Of a stretch of 64,000 nt of DNA, positions 34,607-44,792 are shown in pieces. The position numbers and the translations under genes were made by a program. The stretch's first letter is position 1. Each line of letters begins with the position of its first letter. Source of the DNA: Tetradesmus obliquus (taxonomy: Eukaryota > Chlorophyta > Chlorophyceae > Sphaeropleales > Scenedesmaceae); the NCBI GenBank assembly GCA_030272155.1, contig CP126204.1, positions 992,001 through 1,056,000 on the forward strand. The letters are read 5' to 3'. The notes beneath the pieces were generated by a model. It made no database searches. It saw only the letters and a list, made by a program, of their open reading frames with translations, and was not told the origin of the DNA.

Positions 34607-35732
34607 GAGTGCATGCTGTTTCAAGAGGAACTGCAGTGCAAGTCAGGTGCTGCGCTCCCGTGCTGTGCTTCGTGCACAGTCCTACATTCAACTTGACCGC
34701 TGAGTGTGCATACCCATTGATGGTTCGATGAGAAGGTAAAAGCGGGGAGAAACACAGCAGGATGGAGCCACGCGTAATGCATAGCAAGGAAAGCATGCCG
34801 CCCCTCCCGCACAACCAGCAGCAATGCCAGCAGCAGCACACAACAGGAACGTTGCGCACACCATTATTACGCACCCCTGTAGGGCAGCACACCGCTAGCA
34901 AAAGAAAAAGCTGCTTTGCAGACTGCTGCTGCTGCTGCTGATACTGCGCCCAGCTGTTTGGTGCACACTGCGCGCCGTGGCCTGACAGCCTGCCTGCGTG
35001 GTGTGCTGCAAGCTAGCACTCAAAAACACTCATCTGCTAGCGCAAGAATTACACTGTACTGCTCCCAAAGGAAACACGGAGCCATGCTTACCAGGTTTGT
35101 TGCATCTCCGACCTCGCCTGCCTGTGCCTTTGCTGCCATGACCAGCAGCTTTGCAGCAGGGTGGTACACGTCCATCTCTGTCACAATCGTGGAGGCGTCA
35201 CTGGTCACAAACAGCTTCTCCAAGTGATTGATCACCATCTTGTTCATGCCTGCATGTTTGCAGGAGTTTGCAAAAACGACGGCAGCAGCAGGGGTGAAGG
35301 AGCAGTAGAGGGCTGAGTGCAGCAGTGCAAGCGTAACAGTAGAACCTGGGCGTACAGGAGCCATCTGTCCGGCGAGGCAACCAACATCTAGCACCAACTT
35401 CAATAGATAGAGGAGGAAAAAAGAATGCAGATGAGCAGTGTTACAGCCCAACTGCTGCTACAGCATGCGGCAGTTTGTACTGGATGCAGCAGCTGCTGCA
35501 TGTGCAGCCGCGCTGCATGTCTTGTGTCCTGCCTGCTGCTCAGTAGCACAGCATCGCTCAGGCTCGCCCAAGATCACACGTACGCACCATTAGGACCCAG
35601 AGATGTCTTTGTCATCTGTGCAAGCGCCTTGCATGCTTCTATGTTCTTCATCACGGCCTCTTCTACGCCGCTGAAGTGCTTGTGCCCCTCTTTCAACATG
35701 GCTTGCAGGCCATATGGCATACCCATCGCCAT
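27411..35732 (-). CDS. CCT8: T-complex protein 1 subunit theta (CCT8)
   Basis: CCT8 is one of eight subunits of the cytosolic CCT/TRiC chaperonin that folds actin, tubulin and WD40 proteins with ATP. Thirteen exons join in phase: 35732-35588, 35249-35092, 34340-34236, 33700-33632, 33107-32934, 32241-32158, 31893-31817, 31576-31519, 30657-30478, 29540-29388, 28952-28834, 28482-28377 and 27611-27411. They give 542 residues, the usual length. Diagnostic stretches are MLKEGHKHFSGVEEAV, GMNKMVINHLEKLFVT, NFNVDNVRIVKIMGG, the apical GVDTSGPETKGTVLI, LRGSTEGFLDDVERAVDDG, and the theta-type ending KVDQIIMAKQAGGPKP. The nucleotide-binding motif GDGTN reads GDATN here. Only these thirteen copies read through both edges and stay in phase; the many other copies are intronic remnants. 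The gene is divergent from the NOPCHAP1-like gene. Confidence 0.95.
27770..29675 (-). repeat. Ghost copies of CCT8 exons 10, 12 and 13
   Basis: Exon 10 has an acceptor-side copy at about 29672-29620 and a donor-side copy at about 29312-29240. Exon 12 has a decayed acceptor-side copy at about 28620-28560 and donor-side copies at about 28262-28205 and 28150-28090. Exon 13 has an acceptor-side copy (NAGVDIESGAPKDLAAE) at about 27847-27770. Confidence 0.75.
28981..29110 (+). repeat. 26-bp tandem repeat in a CCT8 intron
   Basis: Five units of 26 bp built on caacaaaagtctcagatga followed by agcagca. They are almost identical to one another, unlike the decayed exon copies nearby, so the array is recent. 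Confidence 0.9.
29835..31035 (-). repeat. Eight ghost copies flanking CCT8 exon 9
   Basis: This is the largest array. Three acceptor-side copies of the exon start (SGGAIGEMAMHFIEKYGLLA, with a CAG before them) lie upstream near 31030, 30910 and 30785. Five donor-side copies of the exon end (VAIVKLQAPQPDELGFAKQ) lie downstream near 30400, 30265, 30150, 30030 and 29880. The intact exon 30657-30478 contains both segments joined through LRIPSKFDMRRFCR, which none of the copies has. Confidence 0.88.
31175..31450 (-). repeat. Three donor-side ghost copies of CCT8 exon 8
   Basis: Copies of the last 30-45 bases of exon 8 (reading VKAIADSGAKV) followed by GTGGGG or GTGAGG donors occur near 31440-31400, 31325-31285 and 31210-31178, all downstream of the intact exon at 31576-31519. 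The intervening intron sequence is repeated with them at roughly 110 bp. Confidence 0.8.
32575..33365 (-). repeat. Ghost copies flanking CCT8 exon 5
   Basis: Upstream, at about 33360-33290, an acceptor-side copy reads ALRLRGAISSKQLGYEDLLAP and then breaks off. Downstream, donor-side copies of NFNVDNVR...GGALPDSQ lie near 32890-32825, 32770-32735 (short) and 32650-32580. A short copy of the start of exon 6 (VVKGMVLKR) lies at about 32355-32325. Confidence 0.8.
34045..34455 (-). repeat. Ghost copies flanking CCT8 exon 3
   Basis: Two donor-side copies of the end of exon 3 (HTSEIAEGYQRASDK with changes, then GTGYGA-type donors) lie downstream at about 34190-34130 and 34090-34035. One acceptor-side copy of its start (PTLAGELLGNAEVL, after CTGCCAG) lies upstream at about 34455-34395. 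Confidence 0.8.
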
Positions 35733-36137
35733 CTTGAAACGTGATCAAAGGATCAGCAATCGCACGGCGACGTATGGCTCGAGCGAGAGAAAGCGAGGGA
35801 ACTCCTGCAAACTCAAACGTGATGCTGCCGATCGCACAAGCCGTAGTGCAGCAGAGAGTTCTATGCAACTATGAAGTCAACCTTGCAGACTTCACACGTC
35901 AACGAGCAGTAGTTCAAGCTCCCGCTCTTCTGGCACAGTCTTCTTTGTAACAGTTACATACGTTCACTGAACAAGCAGCCTTATGTCGTTTGTCCTTGCT
36001 GACTGCTGATGACTTCTGTTTTTATTTGCAAGCAAGCTGCAACATCGCCTGCAGCCGTGCCATTCGCAGCTCGTAAAGCCACTTTTCGCACTCAGCCAGA
36101 TCCGCCTTGCTGAAGTTACCAAAAGGTTATCTTTGTC
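35733..36137. promoter_or_regulatory. Divergent promoter region of CCT8 and NOPCHAP1-like gene
   Basis: The start codons of two oppositely oriented chaperone genes are 405 bp apart. The interval has no repeats or open frames of note and is AT-richer than the genes. No specific regulatory site can be named. Confidence 0.5.
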
Positions 36138-36547
36138 ATGTCGCAACCTAGGGAGAAGTTGGAGCCGCCTGCACTGTCTCCGCTAGGTATGCAGGGGGTC
36201 ACTGGCAGCCTGGGTTACCACACTGCGCCTGTCGAGCGCTTGAGGCAGCAATGACTGTCCTCAAAACTCTCACAAAGACATATATTATCATCACGCAGAG
36301 CGGCAGCTGCTGATAAACGCCCCCAGTCCCACCAGCAGGCCCAACATAGGAACCCTGCCGCCAAGCTCAGGTGAGCAGAGCAGCTGTGCAGCCTGCAGCG
36401 ACAGGCTGGCATATGAAGTTATGGCTTGTTAACTTTAATTGAACAGAATGTTGTGTATATGCCCACCGTGTGCTGCATGCATGCATGCCTGCTGTTGGCA
36501 TGCCTTCTAAGTTCCCTGCTAGTGCTCTGTTGATGTTTTGCTGCTGG

Positions 36548-36579
<32 letters not shown>

Positions 36580-37748
36580 CTGCTGGTTGCCATCGTGCTA
36601 TGTGGCAGTGCTGGGCAAGGTGCGGTCCTTCCTGCCACAGATGAAGCAGGCAAATGAGCAGCTGGAGCAGCAGCTGCAGGTGAGAGGCGCTTGCTGTGTG
36701 GCAGCATGCAACTGGCCAAGCATCGTGTCTGCAGCCAGCACAATTTTATGTTTCTGACTTGCAGTGGGTTAGCATATCGGCGAGTTTCACAGTCGTTCGA
36801 TATACAGCCAGTTTGCCGGTGTATCAGCAGACAGTCAATGCACCTGCAGTCAGCACTTGCGGCAGATGCATGGCATACAGTGTAGTACTACGCCAGTTTG
36901 CTGGCAGGTGCTCAAGTGCAAGGAAAGCAGCAGAGGCGCGTAGCAGAAGAAGCAGCGGCAACAGCAATAACTTGCCCATGGCAGCATATACCAGTTCAGC
37001 AACAGCGTTCTGGTGTCAGCTTGGCAGCAGCCTACTGCTTCCTGAGTCATACACGCACAACTGCAGCAGCATGCTGAATTTTCCTGTGCTGCATTGTTCT
37101 TGTGTTTCTGCAGTTGTGTGACCCTTCAGTTGTCGACATCGAGCACATACCTGAGGGCGCAGATGCTGCAGCACCCGTGATACAGATGGTGAGAGCATGT
37201 GCACGCAGTTGGGCAGCAACACAGCAGCCACTGTAAACCTCACCAGCAGTCGCGTTCATCTGGTCCATCAGTCCTGTTCTTTGATCTGCAAATGGAGGTA
37301 CTTGTTCAACCATCATGCGGCCAGGTGCATTGCTGCGCATCGAACGCATGTGCCTTGCAGCAGGTTGTGCAGGCTTGAAAATTGACCAGCTTGTGCTTCC
37401 GGCTGCTGCTGCTGCTGCTGCTGCAGGACCTTGCCTGTGGGCTGCTAGACCTCAAAGATGACGCAGCACTCGCAGCAGCGCAGCGAGCCATAGCAGCAGG
37501 CGGGGATGTGGCAGTGGAGGCATTTGATGGGGGCAGCAGCAGCGGCAGCGACAGTGACAGCAGTAGCAGTGAAGATGAGGGCGATGAACTTGGCAGCAGC
37601 AGCAGCGGCAGCGAGCTGGGAGGCGATGGAGACTGTGTAATGCAGAATAGCGATGGCGCTGCTGGTGCTGCTGCTGCTGCTGCTGGAGAGGCATCACAAC
37701 AACAACAAGTAAACGGTGGCAGCGCTGCAGGCGGCAGCAGCATATCCA

Positions 37749-37791
<43 letters not shown>

Positions 37792-37852
37792 CAAAAGCAA
37801 GAGCCGGCGAAAGGTGCAGGCAAAACAGCCGATGATTACCGAGCTGCCATGA
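36138..37852 (+). CDS. NOPCHAP1-like (DUF4598) snoRNP assembly chaperone
   Basis: NOPCHAP1 (human C12orf45) links NOP58 to the R2TP chaperone complex during box C/D snoRNP assembly. Four exons join in phase: 36138-36186, 36609-36679, 37114-37188 and 37427-37852 (206 residues). The conserved core reads VLGKVRSFLPQMKQANEQLE, then VVDIEHIPEGADAAAPVIQM and DLACGLLDLKD. This is the family pattern of a Phe-Leu-Pro helix followed by an Ile-Glu strand and a hydrophobic closing motif. The tail is acidic and Ser-rich, with a poly-Gln run and a basic end KSKSRRKVQAKQPMITELP. Exon 1 is supported by its ATG, its donor GTATGC and the phase match. The family call is from pattern memory; a profile search would settle it. 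Confidence 0.68.
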
Positions 37853-38210
37853 GGCGGCAACTTGCGGCACTTGCTTGCTGCAACTGCCGGCATTGCATGC
37901 AGCATTGTATGTGTTTGTCCCTGACGTTGGCTTGCAGCTGCAGCAGCAGCTTTCGGGCACTGGTGTAGTTGTATCACAGCACAGCACATCCTGGCTCCTG
38001 CTTGTGTGCTGGCTGCTGCGCCACCTGCCACATGCACAGCAAGCATCCTGTCTGTGCTGTATATTGTGTATTGTTAGCCTGTATAGTTCGTACTGTCATC
38101 ACACGCTGCGTACCCAGCAGCAGTGTCATGCTGTGCAATCATTGCAACCATGCCAGCTGCCCTGGATTCGCAGCTTTATACAATGATGGCGATGGCTATA
38201 TAAAGTAAGC

Positions 38211-38228
38211 TATGGCTTGATGGGTAAC

Positions 38229-38319
<91 letters not shown>
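38211..38319 (+). repeat. (TGA)n microsatellite next to a dispersed 22-base motif
   Basis: The motif gctatggcttgatgggtaac is followed directly by about 30 units of gat/tga. The same motif, with a shorter run, occurs at 18146, and without the run at about 6255. Confidence 0.9.
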
Positions 38320-38320
<1 letters not shown>

Positions 38321-38629
38321 TGATGGCGATGCATGGGTGGTTTGTACTGTGTCACAGTGCTGTGGTGGGACACTGGTGTATCTGCGCCACTGCAGCACCG
38401 CTTTGCCTTAATAGGGCTGCTTTCAAATCCAGGTTTTAGAAACCCTCAGCATGGCTGCGGCTTCTCCCATGTGGGTTCCTGCAGTGCCGCACACAGGCTG
38501 TGCCAAGGTCCCTGCAGCGTGTGCTAATGTGTCGTGGCCCTAACTTAACTATGTAACATACTGAACGCCACAGGGTCTTACCAGCCCAGCAACAGGGCGC
38601 ACATGACCTGGGCATCTTCAATTGTCCAC

Positions 38630-38692
38630 CAGCCATGGTGGCCTTTTGGGGGACCACTTCTAGTCATGTGAGTACTCATTATGCTGCATTAT
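38630..38692 (+). repeat. Dispersed repeat, copy 1 (partial)
   Basis: The stretch ccatggtggccttttggggg, then accacttctagtcatgtgag and about 25 more bases match 50922-50990 with few changes and then diverge. Confidence 0.8.
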
Positions 38693-39235
38693 ACTTGAAA
38701 TGATTGACCTGCTTGCACGTTGTACCAATGTTATACCGTGGACTGGGCCAGCACTGCTGGCAGAGTGCACAGTAAACCCATGGGCACTGCGCTAGGTCAG
38801 GGCTGCTGTGAAAATTCATGGACACTGCTCTAGGCTAGGGCTGCTATGCCTGCCAGGCAGCATATGTCTCATGAGATGTCCTGACCAGCATGCTGTGTTA
38901 CAAACCCTGTCAGTAACAACATGATGGCGATGATGATGAAGCATCGTTGATGATAGTAATCAATGCTGCATGCTAGCAGTCCTTGATCACAGCCAAAGCA
39001 CTGGCTAGGCGACTCGCACGCTTCGCAATGCGCACCTGGCGTCATAGTAGGGCAGCGTTCAAATCCTGCAAGAAGTTTGAGTTCCCGATTGTCAACACAG
39101 CTTACATCACATGCATGGTGTTGCATGCATGGCGCGCATCGCTCTGCCAACAGGCGCGCAAGAGACCGCCGACTCTTTCCAGGAGTCACGGCTGCCAAAG
39201 CAGACAGCATGCCGAGAGCTTGGCCAGCCCCATGC

Positions 39236-39365
39236 GTAACACTGTCCTTTCACAGCACACCCGTACATATAAAGAAAGTTGCCGATTGCATTCATTACAA
39301 GCACAAGCACAAGCACAATGCAACAAATGCTTACTCACATGGCAAGAAGTACATACTATAGGCCA
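39236..39365 (-). repeat. Dispersed repeat, copy 2 (inverted)
   Basis: On the minus strand this reads acttcttgccatgtgagtaa, then gcttgtaatgaatgcaatcg and gcaactttctttatat. It matches 50940-51024 closely but in the opposite orientation. Confidence 0.85.
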
Positions 39366-40184
39366 GCAACCCTAAACCCCCTGCGCGCTGACCACCTGGC
39401 ACCACAGTGCACATTGCCATCCCAGCATGGTGTCTGCTCTTCATAAATGCATGCAGGTAACCGTGCACCAGTATGGCGCAGTTTCAGCAAAGAAACAGGG
39501 CCTGGCACGCACTCCGACACAGTGTAGGCATGGCACACACACCTACATATTCTGTCATTTTTTAAACGGCGCTTACCAAGCCGCCAATAACAGCTCTGGG
39601 GCGGACACATGCTGCCATCCGCGCAGTTTGGAACAGCGCACAACTCCAGGAGCCGGATACATCCGTGCTTTCACAAATGCATGTTCCAGGATGCATGTAG
39701 GGAGCCACACAGCATTGCACGTCACAACAACGATACTCCAGGTTTTTACTCAGGGTCCATCCCCCCTTACAGCAAACTGCCACAGCCAACACACCACTCC
39801 CCACACGGGACGAAGGAACAGATACCATCGTGATCAGCAGACACAGAAAAAAACATATATTGTAACACAAAACGTAACACTGTGTGTTGCTTGCAGCCTG
39901 TGGTGACAGCAGCAGCACCTGAAACTTTTGTCTCAGACAGTGCTGGGAAAAGAGTGTTCCAAACACACAGCAGCAATCCGGTGCAACCTTAGATGCAGCG
40001 GCAGCTGCCACAGCAGCATAACTCACAACACCTTTAACTCATCAGATGAGGTTCAGTGCCAGGTCATGCCTCGAGCCTGCCGGCTGCCTGCTGGCGCTTT
40101 TGCAGCTGCCCGCAACAACACTGCACACAAAACGCAACACTGCGCGTTGCTTGCAGCAATGAGCCGCAGCTCACATGCGGCAAT

Positions 40185-40724
40185 CTAGGCCGCTGTGTCT
40201 TGGCTGCTGCTAGATCCTGCTAAGATGCCTGATGATGCTGCAGCAGGACATTTCTGCTTTGGCTGTTGACGACGCAGCGGCAGCCACCTCGGCCGCAGCA
40301 CCAGCAGCAGCTGAAGAAGCAGCAACAGCAGCAGTGCATACCACAAGCTTGCGCTGGGCTGTCTGCTGGCTCTGCAATTGCCTGCAACATCTGACATAAC
40401 ACAAAGCTGCATGTGGCTGCAGCTGCCTGCATGACATGCAAGCAACAGCATGATAACCCCACAAAACAGGCTAGAAATGGTGACAACAGAAGCTTTTCCA
40501 ACCATAAGCAGTGTGACGTACATGCGGGCCCAGTCCCCATAGCCTACTTCTGCTGCTGCTGTTCGCACAGCCGCTTTCAGCACAACAATCCACAAGCTGA
40601 GTAAAGTCAGTCCGTTTGCAACTGGACATATGACAGCAAGCACACTTAAAGCCCAGCAGCAAAGCCAGCACAAACAACAAGATACAGGCTGTCTAGTTGT
40701 GATAAGAAGGTTCTGCAGCAGCAC
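40185..40724 (-). CDS. Hypothetical membrane protein (exon limits unclear)
   Basis: The minus-strand frame ends in a stop at 40185 and encodes several hydrophobic stretches, such as NGLTLLSLWIVVLKAA, YVTLLMVGKASVVTISSLFC and SLWYALLLLLLLQLLLVL. A short basic segment and a Ser-rich tail follow. No start ATG in good context is seen, so upstream exons are likely. I do not recognise a family. It might belong to the same transcript as the ankyrin-like exon at 41086-41190. Confidence 0.3.
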   Translation of the reverse strand: MLLQNLLITTRQPVSCCLCWLCCWALSVLAVICPVANGLTLLSLWIVVLKAAVRTAAAEVGYGDWARMYVTLLMVGKASVVTISSLFCGVIMLLLACHAGSCSHMQLCVMSDVAGNCRASRQPSASLWYALLLLLLLQLLLVLRPRWLPLRRQQPKQKCPAAASSGILAGSSSSQDTAA

Positions 40725-41085
40725 ACATGCACCACAGAGCTCAAATCACCAGCAGCAGGCAACAACATGCATGCGGCAAAAGCACACGTGCAGTGTGCCA
40801 ACGCATAAGCCCATACTACAGTTACAATGCAGCTGCAGCATCCAACGGTGCGCTGTGCAACAGAGCACTGTGCTGTCCCATCATGCAGGGTGAAAATAAT
40901 GTTGATGATGTTTTGCGGGCCGTCAGCGTTCCGTGGCATGTTATAGCATGTTATAACACACCACCAGCAAGCCCAGCGCATGCACCACCTGCACCCTGGT
41001 ACCATAATGCCCTAGTTTAGTTTTAAATCCCTGCCTCAGTATCGCCATGATGTGGCTTGGGTTCTGCGTGCAGGACAAATCTGTA

Positions 41086-41190
41086 GCAGCAGAAAATCAC
41101 CGTTACCATCCCCCAGACCATCAGCAGCTTGCACTGCGGCATAATGAGCGGGTGTCTTGCCAGGCCTGACAAATGCTTGCCTTGCCAGGC
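41086..41190 (-). other. Ankyrin-repeat-like exon
   Basis: On the minus strand the reading RPGKTPAHYAAVQAADG fits the ankyrin core (Gly-x-Thr-Pro-x-His-x-Ala-Ala). A 24-base piece including its start is repeated just upstream (41160-41215), as in the exon-edge copies seen elsewhere. No second ankyrin unit could be placed with confidence. Confidence 0.35.
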
Positions 41191-41390
41191 CTGACAAATG
41201 CTTGCCTTGCCGGCAGCTCAGCTAGACCACACACCCAGTGACCCCTAGCTCAGCGAGACCACAGCAACAGGCTGCTGTGTCAGCGACAAAAAGAAGGCCT
41301 GCCGTGCACTGTATGCGGTGATATGCTCGGCGGGCGCATGATCTGCAGCTGCTAGCACAGCGCTTGTGTGTGTGCAGTACTGTAGATGCA

Positions 41391-41454
41391 TGCAGCAGTA
41401 CACACATGCAGCAGTACACACATGCAGCAGTACACGCATGCAGCAGTACACGCA
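41391..41454 (+). repeat. 16-bp tandem repeat (tgcagcagtacacaca)
   Basis: Four near-perfect 16-bp units, the last two with cacgca in place of cacaca. No coding meaning is evident. Confidence 0.9.
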
Positions 41455-42263
41455 TGCAGCATGTGCAGTCAACCGCATCGTGCGCACTCCACAGCTGCAA
41501 GCACAAAGCGTCGTGTGTGCATACAAGCATACAGGCAGTCAGTGCAGCCAGCTGGTGATCTCAGACACAAGCCTGGTTACTGCCTGCCGTACAGCTGCCC
41601 AGCATCAGTACTTATTCCTGCCAGCTGGACTAGGGCAGACACAGAAAACCCAACAGGACAAACAGGGAAGAATAACAGCAACACACCCAGCAGAACGCAG
41701 CTACCGCTGGCTGGCACAGCACAGCAGCAAAGAAGGTCACAGGAAGGGCCATTTTCTAGCATCAAACGTGTGCATGTGATGTGCAGCGGCGTGCACATCA
41801 ACATACAAAGACATAACATCAACAGCAAAACACACACACACACAGATGCAGTACTGGCAGCTTTCTGCAGCCGCGCTGCAGGGTCAGAGGCATGACACTA
41901 GGCACATCGCCAGCACACAGGCTGTTAATCTGTGTGCAGGTCCAGGGGCATAGTGCAAGCACCCAGGCTGCAAAATGCAAGACCCAGGCTGCAAGTCGCA
42001 AGCAAACAGGCTGCACATATGTGTGCCCTTTCACCCGGATCACAGCAGTATACACGCTGCCTTGCCGCACCTGTCGCTAAGGGCCTAAAAGCTGCATAAG
42101 AGCATAACGCTAATGTACATGCAATGCAGTTTATGTCCTGCGTATCCCTGCTGTTGCCTTGGATTGACGTTCAACAGCCCTGCCTTTCCCCAACACCCCC
42201 AGCCACCGGCCCACCCACCCATCAAGCCTCGGCACCCTGCTACAGCCCAAAAGGCTGCTACTG

Positions 42264-43303
42264 CTACTGCTGCTGCTGCTGCTGCTGCTGGCTCCACGAA
42301 AGGTATTGCTGGTACTGCTGCTGCTGCTGTTGTTGTTGGTACTGCTGCTGCTGTTGCTGTTGGTACTGCTGCTGCAGCTGCTGCTGGTACTGCTGCAGCA
42401 TGCCCAACTGCTGCTGCTGCTGCTGCTGCTGTTGCTGCTGTTGTTGCTGCTGCGCGTACTGAGCCATCACACCCCCTGGGGCTGCAGCAGCTGCTGCTGT
42501 GCCAGATCCCACTGCAGTCTGACTGCTCAGCAGGCTAGGAGCCATCATCATCATGAGCTGCTGGTGCTGCTGCTGCTGCTGCTGCTGTGCAGCGTATGCA
42601 CTTGACAGGCTCACACCTGGCATCATGTTCGGCGCTACAACCATGCCGCTGCTGCCGCCACTGACAGGCGCTGCATACGCAGGTTGCAGCCGGCTGAAGG
42701 CAGCAGGGTTCATTGCAGGGCTGCCAGCCGTCAAACCCTGCTGCTGCTGCTGCTGTACGGTTGGCTGCTGCTGCATCAGGGCCTGCTGCCAGGCATTGCC
42801 GCTGCTGCTGCCAGCCCCACCAGCCCCGCCACTGCTAGTGGCAGTAGCCCCAGAGGTACTGGGGCCACCTGCCCTGCTTTTCGCAGCGCTGCAAGGAAAC
42901 TGCGCGGCAAAAGCAAAGGGCGTGGAACCATACTGCTGCTGCTGCTGCTGTTGTGCAGTGGAGCCCTGCATGAGGGTTGCTGGGGGAGCGCCAGCTGCCA
43001 GGCGCTGCTGCGCGGCCTGCAGCTGCTGCTGCTGCGCTTGCAGCTGCTGAAGGAACTGCTGATTTGCTGCCAGCTGCGCTAGTGCTGCTTGTGCCTGCGC
43101 AGCTGCTGCTACAGTGGCCTGCAGCGGCTGCACAGGCAGTGACGCAGCCACGCCCTGCTGCTGCTGCTGCTGCTGCTGCTGGGTTTGCTGGCTTTGCGAG
43201 GCGGCAGCTGCAGCTGTGAAGGCTGACAGCTGCTGCTGCTGCTGCTGCTGCTGTTGGGCCTGCTGGGTTTGTGAAGCGGCGGCTGCAGCTGCAAAGGCTG
43301 ATA

Positions 43304-43337
<34 letters not shown>

Positions 43338-43596
43338 GGCCTGCTGGCTTTGCGAGGAGGCAGCTGCAGCTGCAAAGGCTGATGGTTGCTGCTGCTGCTG
43401 CTGGGCCTGCTGTTGGGCCTGCTGGCTTTGCGAAGCGGCGGCTGCAGCTGCAAAGGCTGATAGTTGCTGCTGCTGCTGCTGCTGCTGGGCCTGCTGGCTT
43501 TGCGAGGCGGCGGCTGCAGCTGCAAAGGCTGCCTGCTGCTGCTGCTGGGCCTGCTGGGTTTGCGAGGCGGCGGCTGCAGTTGCCAAAGCTGATAGT

Positions 43597-43628
<32 letters not shown>

Positions 43629-44761
43629 GGCCTGTTGACTTTGCGAGGCTGCTGCTGCAGCTGCAAAGGCTGATAGCTGCTGCTGCTGCTGCTGTTGCTG
43701 CTGTTGGGCCTGCTGGCTTTGTGAGGCTGCTGCTGCAGCTGCAAAGGCTGATAGCTGCTGCTGTTGCAGCTGCTGCTGCTGCTCAGCATGGCCTTGTGAG
43801 GCTGCAGCTGCTGCCGCATACGCTGCACCCTGCTGCTGTTGCTGGTGCTGCCTGCTTGCCGCCGCGCTTGCTGCCGCCGAGTGCACAGTGGTACCAGCAG
43901 CAGCAGCGCCTGCTGCTGCTGCTATGTGGTGTGTGCCAGAAAGCTGCACCGGAGGCGGCGGCAGCATCAGCCCAGCTGTGCTGCTTGGCGCACTGCTCAC
44001 TACTGCTGGCCTTGCTGCTGCTGCTTGCTGTCCTGCAGGAGCGCCAGCACTGCCGCTGCCTTGCTGCAGCCCTGCAAGCACCTTTCCTGCAAGCTGCGCA
44101 TCGATCTGCACAGGCATGGGCGGCAGCTGCTGCCCCATGCTGCCCTGCAAGCTGTCTAGGCAAGCCATCGCCTGCTGGATGTTGCTGCAGTAGCGCTGCA
44201 GCAGGTCGGCGTTCTCTGCAACCCTCTGTGAAGCTGCATTGACCTTGAAATGTGGCAGCAGCGAGTCATTATCAACTAGCCGCTGCAGCACCAGCCGTTC
44301 CTGCAAGTCTGCTGCTGCCCTGGCGGCTGCAGCAGCAGCTGCTAGCGGCTGCTGCTGCTGCTGCTGAGCAGGTAGTGTTGAGGTTTGCAGTTGTTGCTGA
44401 TCCGGCTGCTGCTGCGCTGGCTGTGATACACTGAATGCCAGGAGCTGCTCATTACGGGCCTGCTGCTGCTGCTGCTGATGCGTTGATTCTGGTGGCTGCC
44501 CAACGCTGCAAGGCTGTAGCTGCTGCTGCTGCTGAGCTGACGGCGTGTCCTGCTGCTTCTGCGTGCTGGGCTGTTGCTGCATAGCTGGGTCCTGCAGTTC
44601 TGGCAAGGGCCAATCCATCTGCTCCTGATCAGCCTCCTGCTGCTTTTGCTGCAGTTGCGCCTGCAAGCCATCCTGCTGCAGCTGCTGCTGCTGTAGTTGC
44701 TGCTCCTGCTGCAAGTCTGTGTGATGCTGCTGCTGCTGCTGCTGATGATGATGATGATCCG

Positions 44762-44792
<31 letters not shown>

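Larger units (their letters stand above)
37853..40184. other. Gene-poor repeat-bearing stretch
   Basis: No gene recognised. It contains a long tga run, two copies of a dispersed element (listed separately) and, at about 38765-38850, a degenerate tandem pair built on atgggcactgcgctaggtcagggctgct. Minus-strand frames at 39562-40026 are not convincing. Confidence 0.45.

Noticed and set aside
38211..38411. Poly-Met frame in the TGA run
   Set aside because: It is a microsatellite read in one frame, not a protein.
39362..39378. Telomere-like ccctaaacccc
   Set aside because: A single unit next to a dispersed repeat, with no tandem run.
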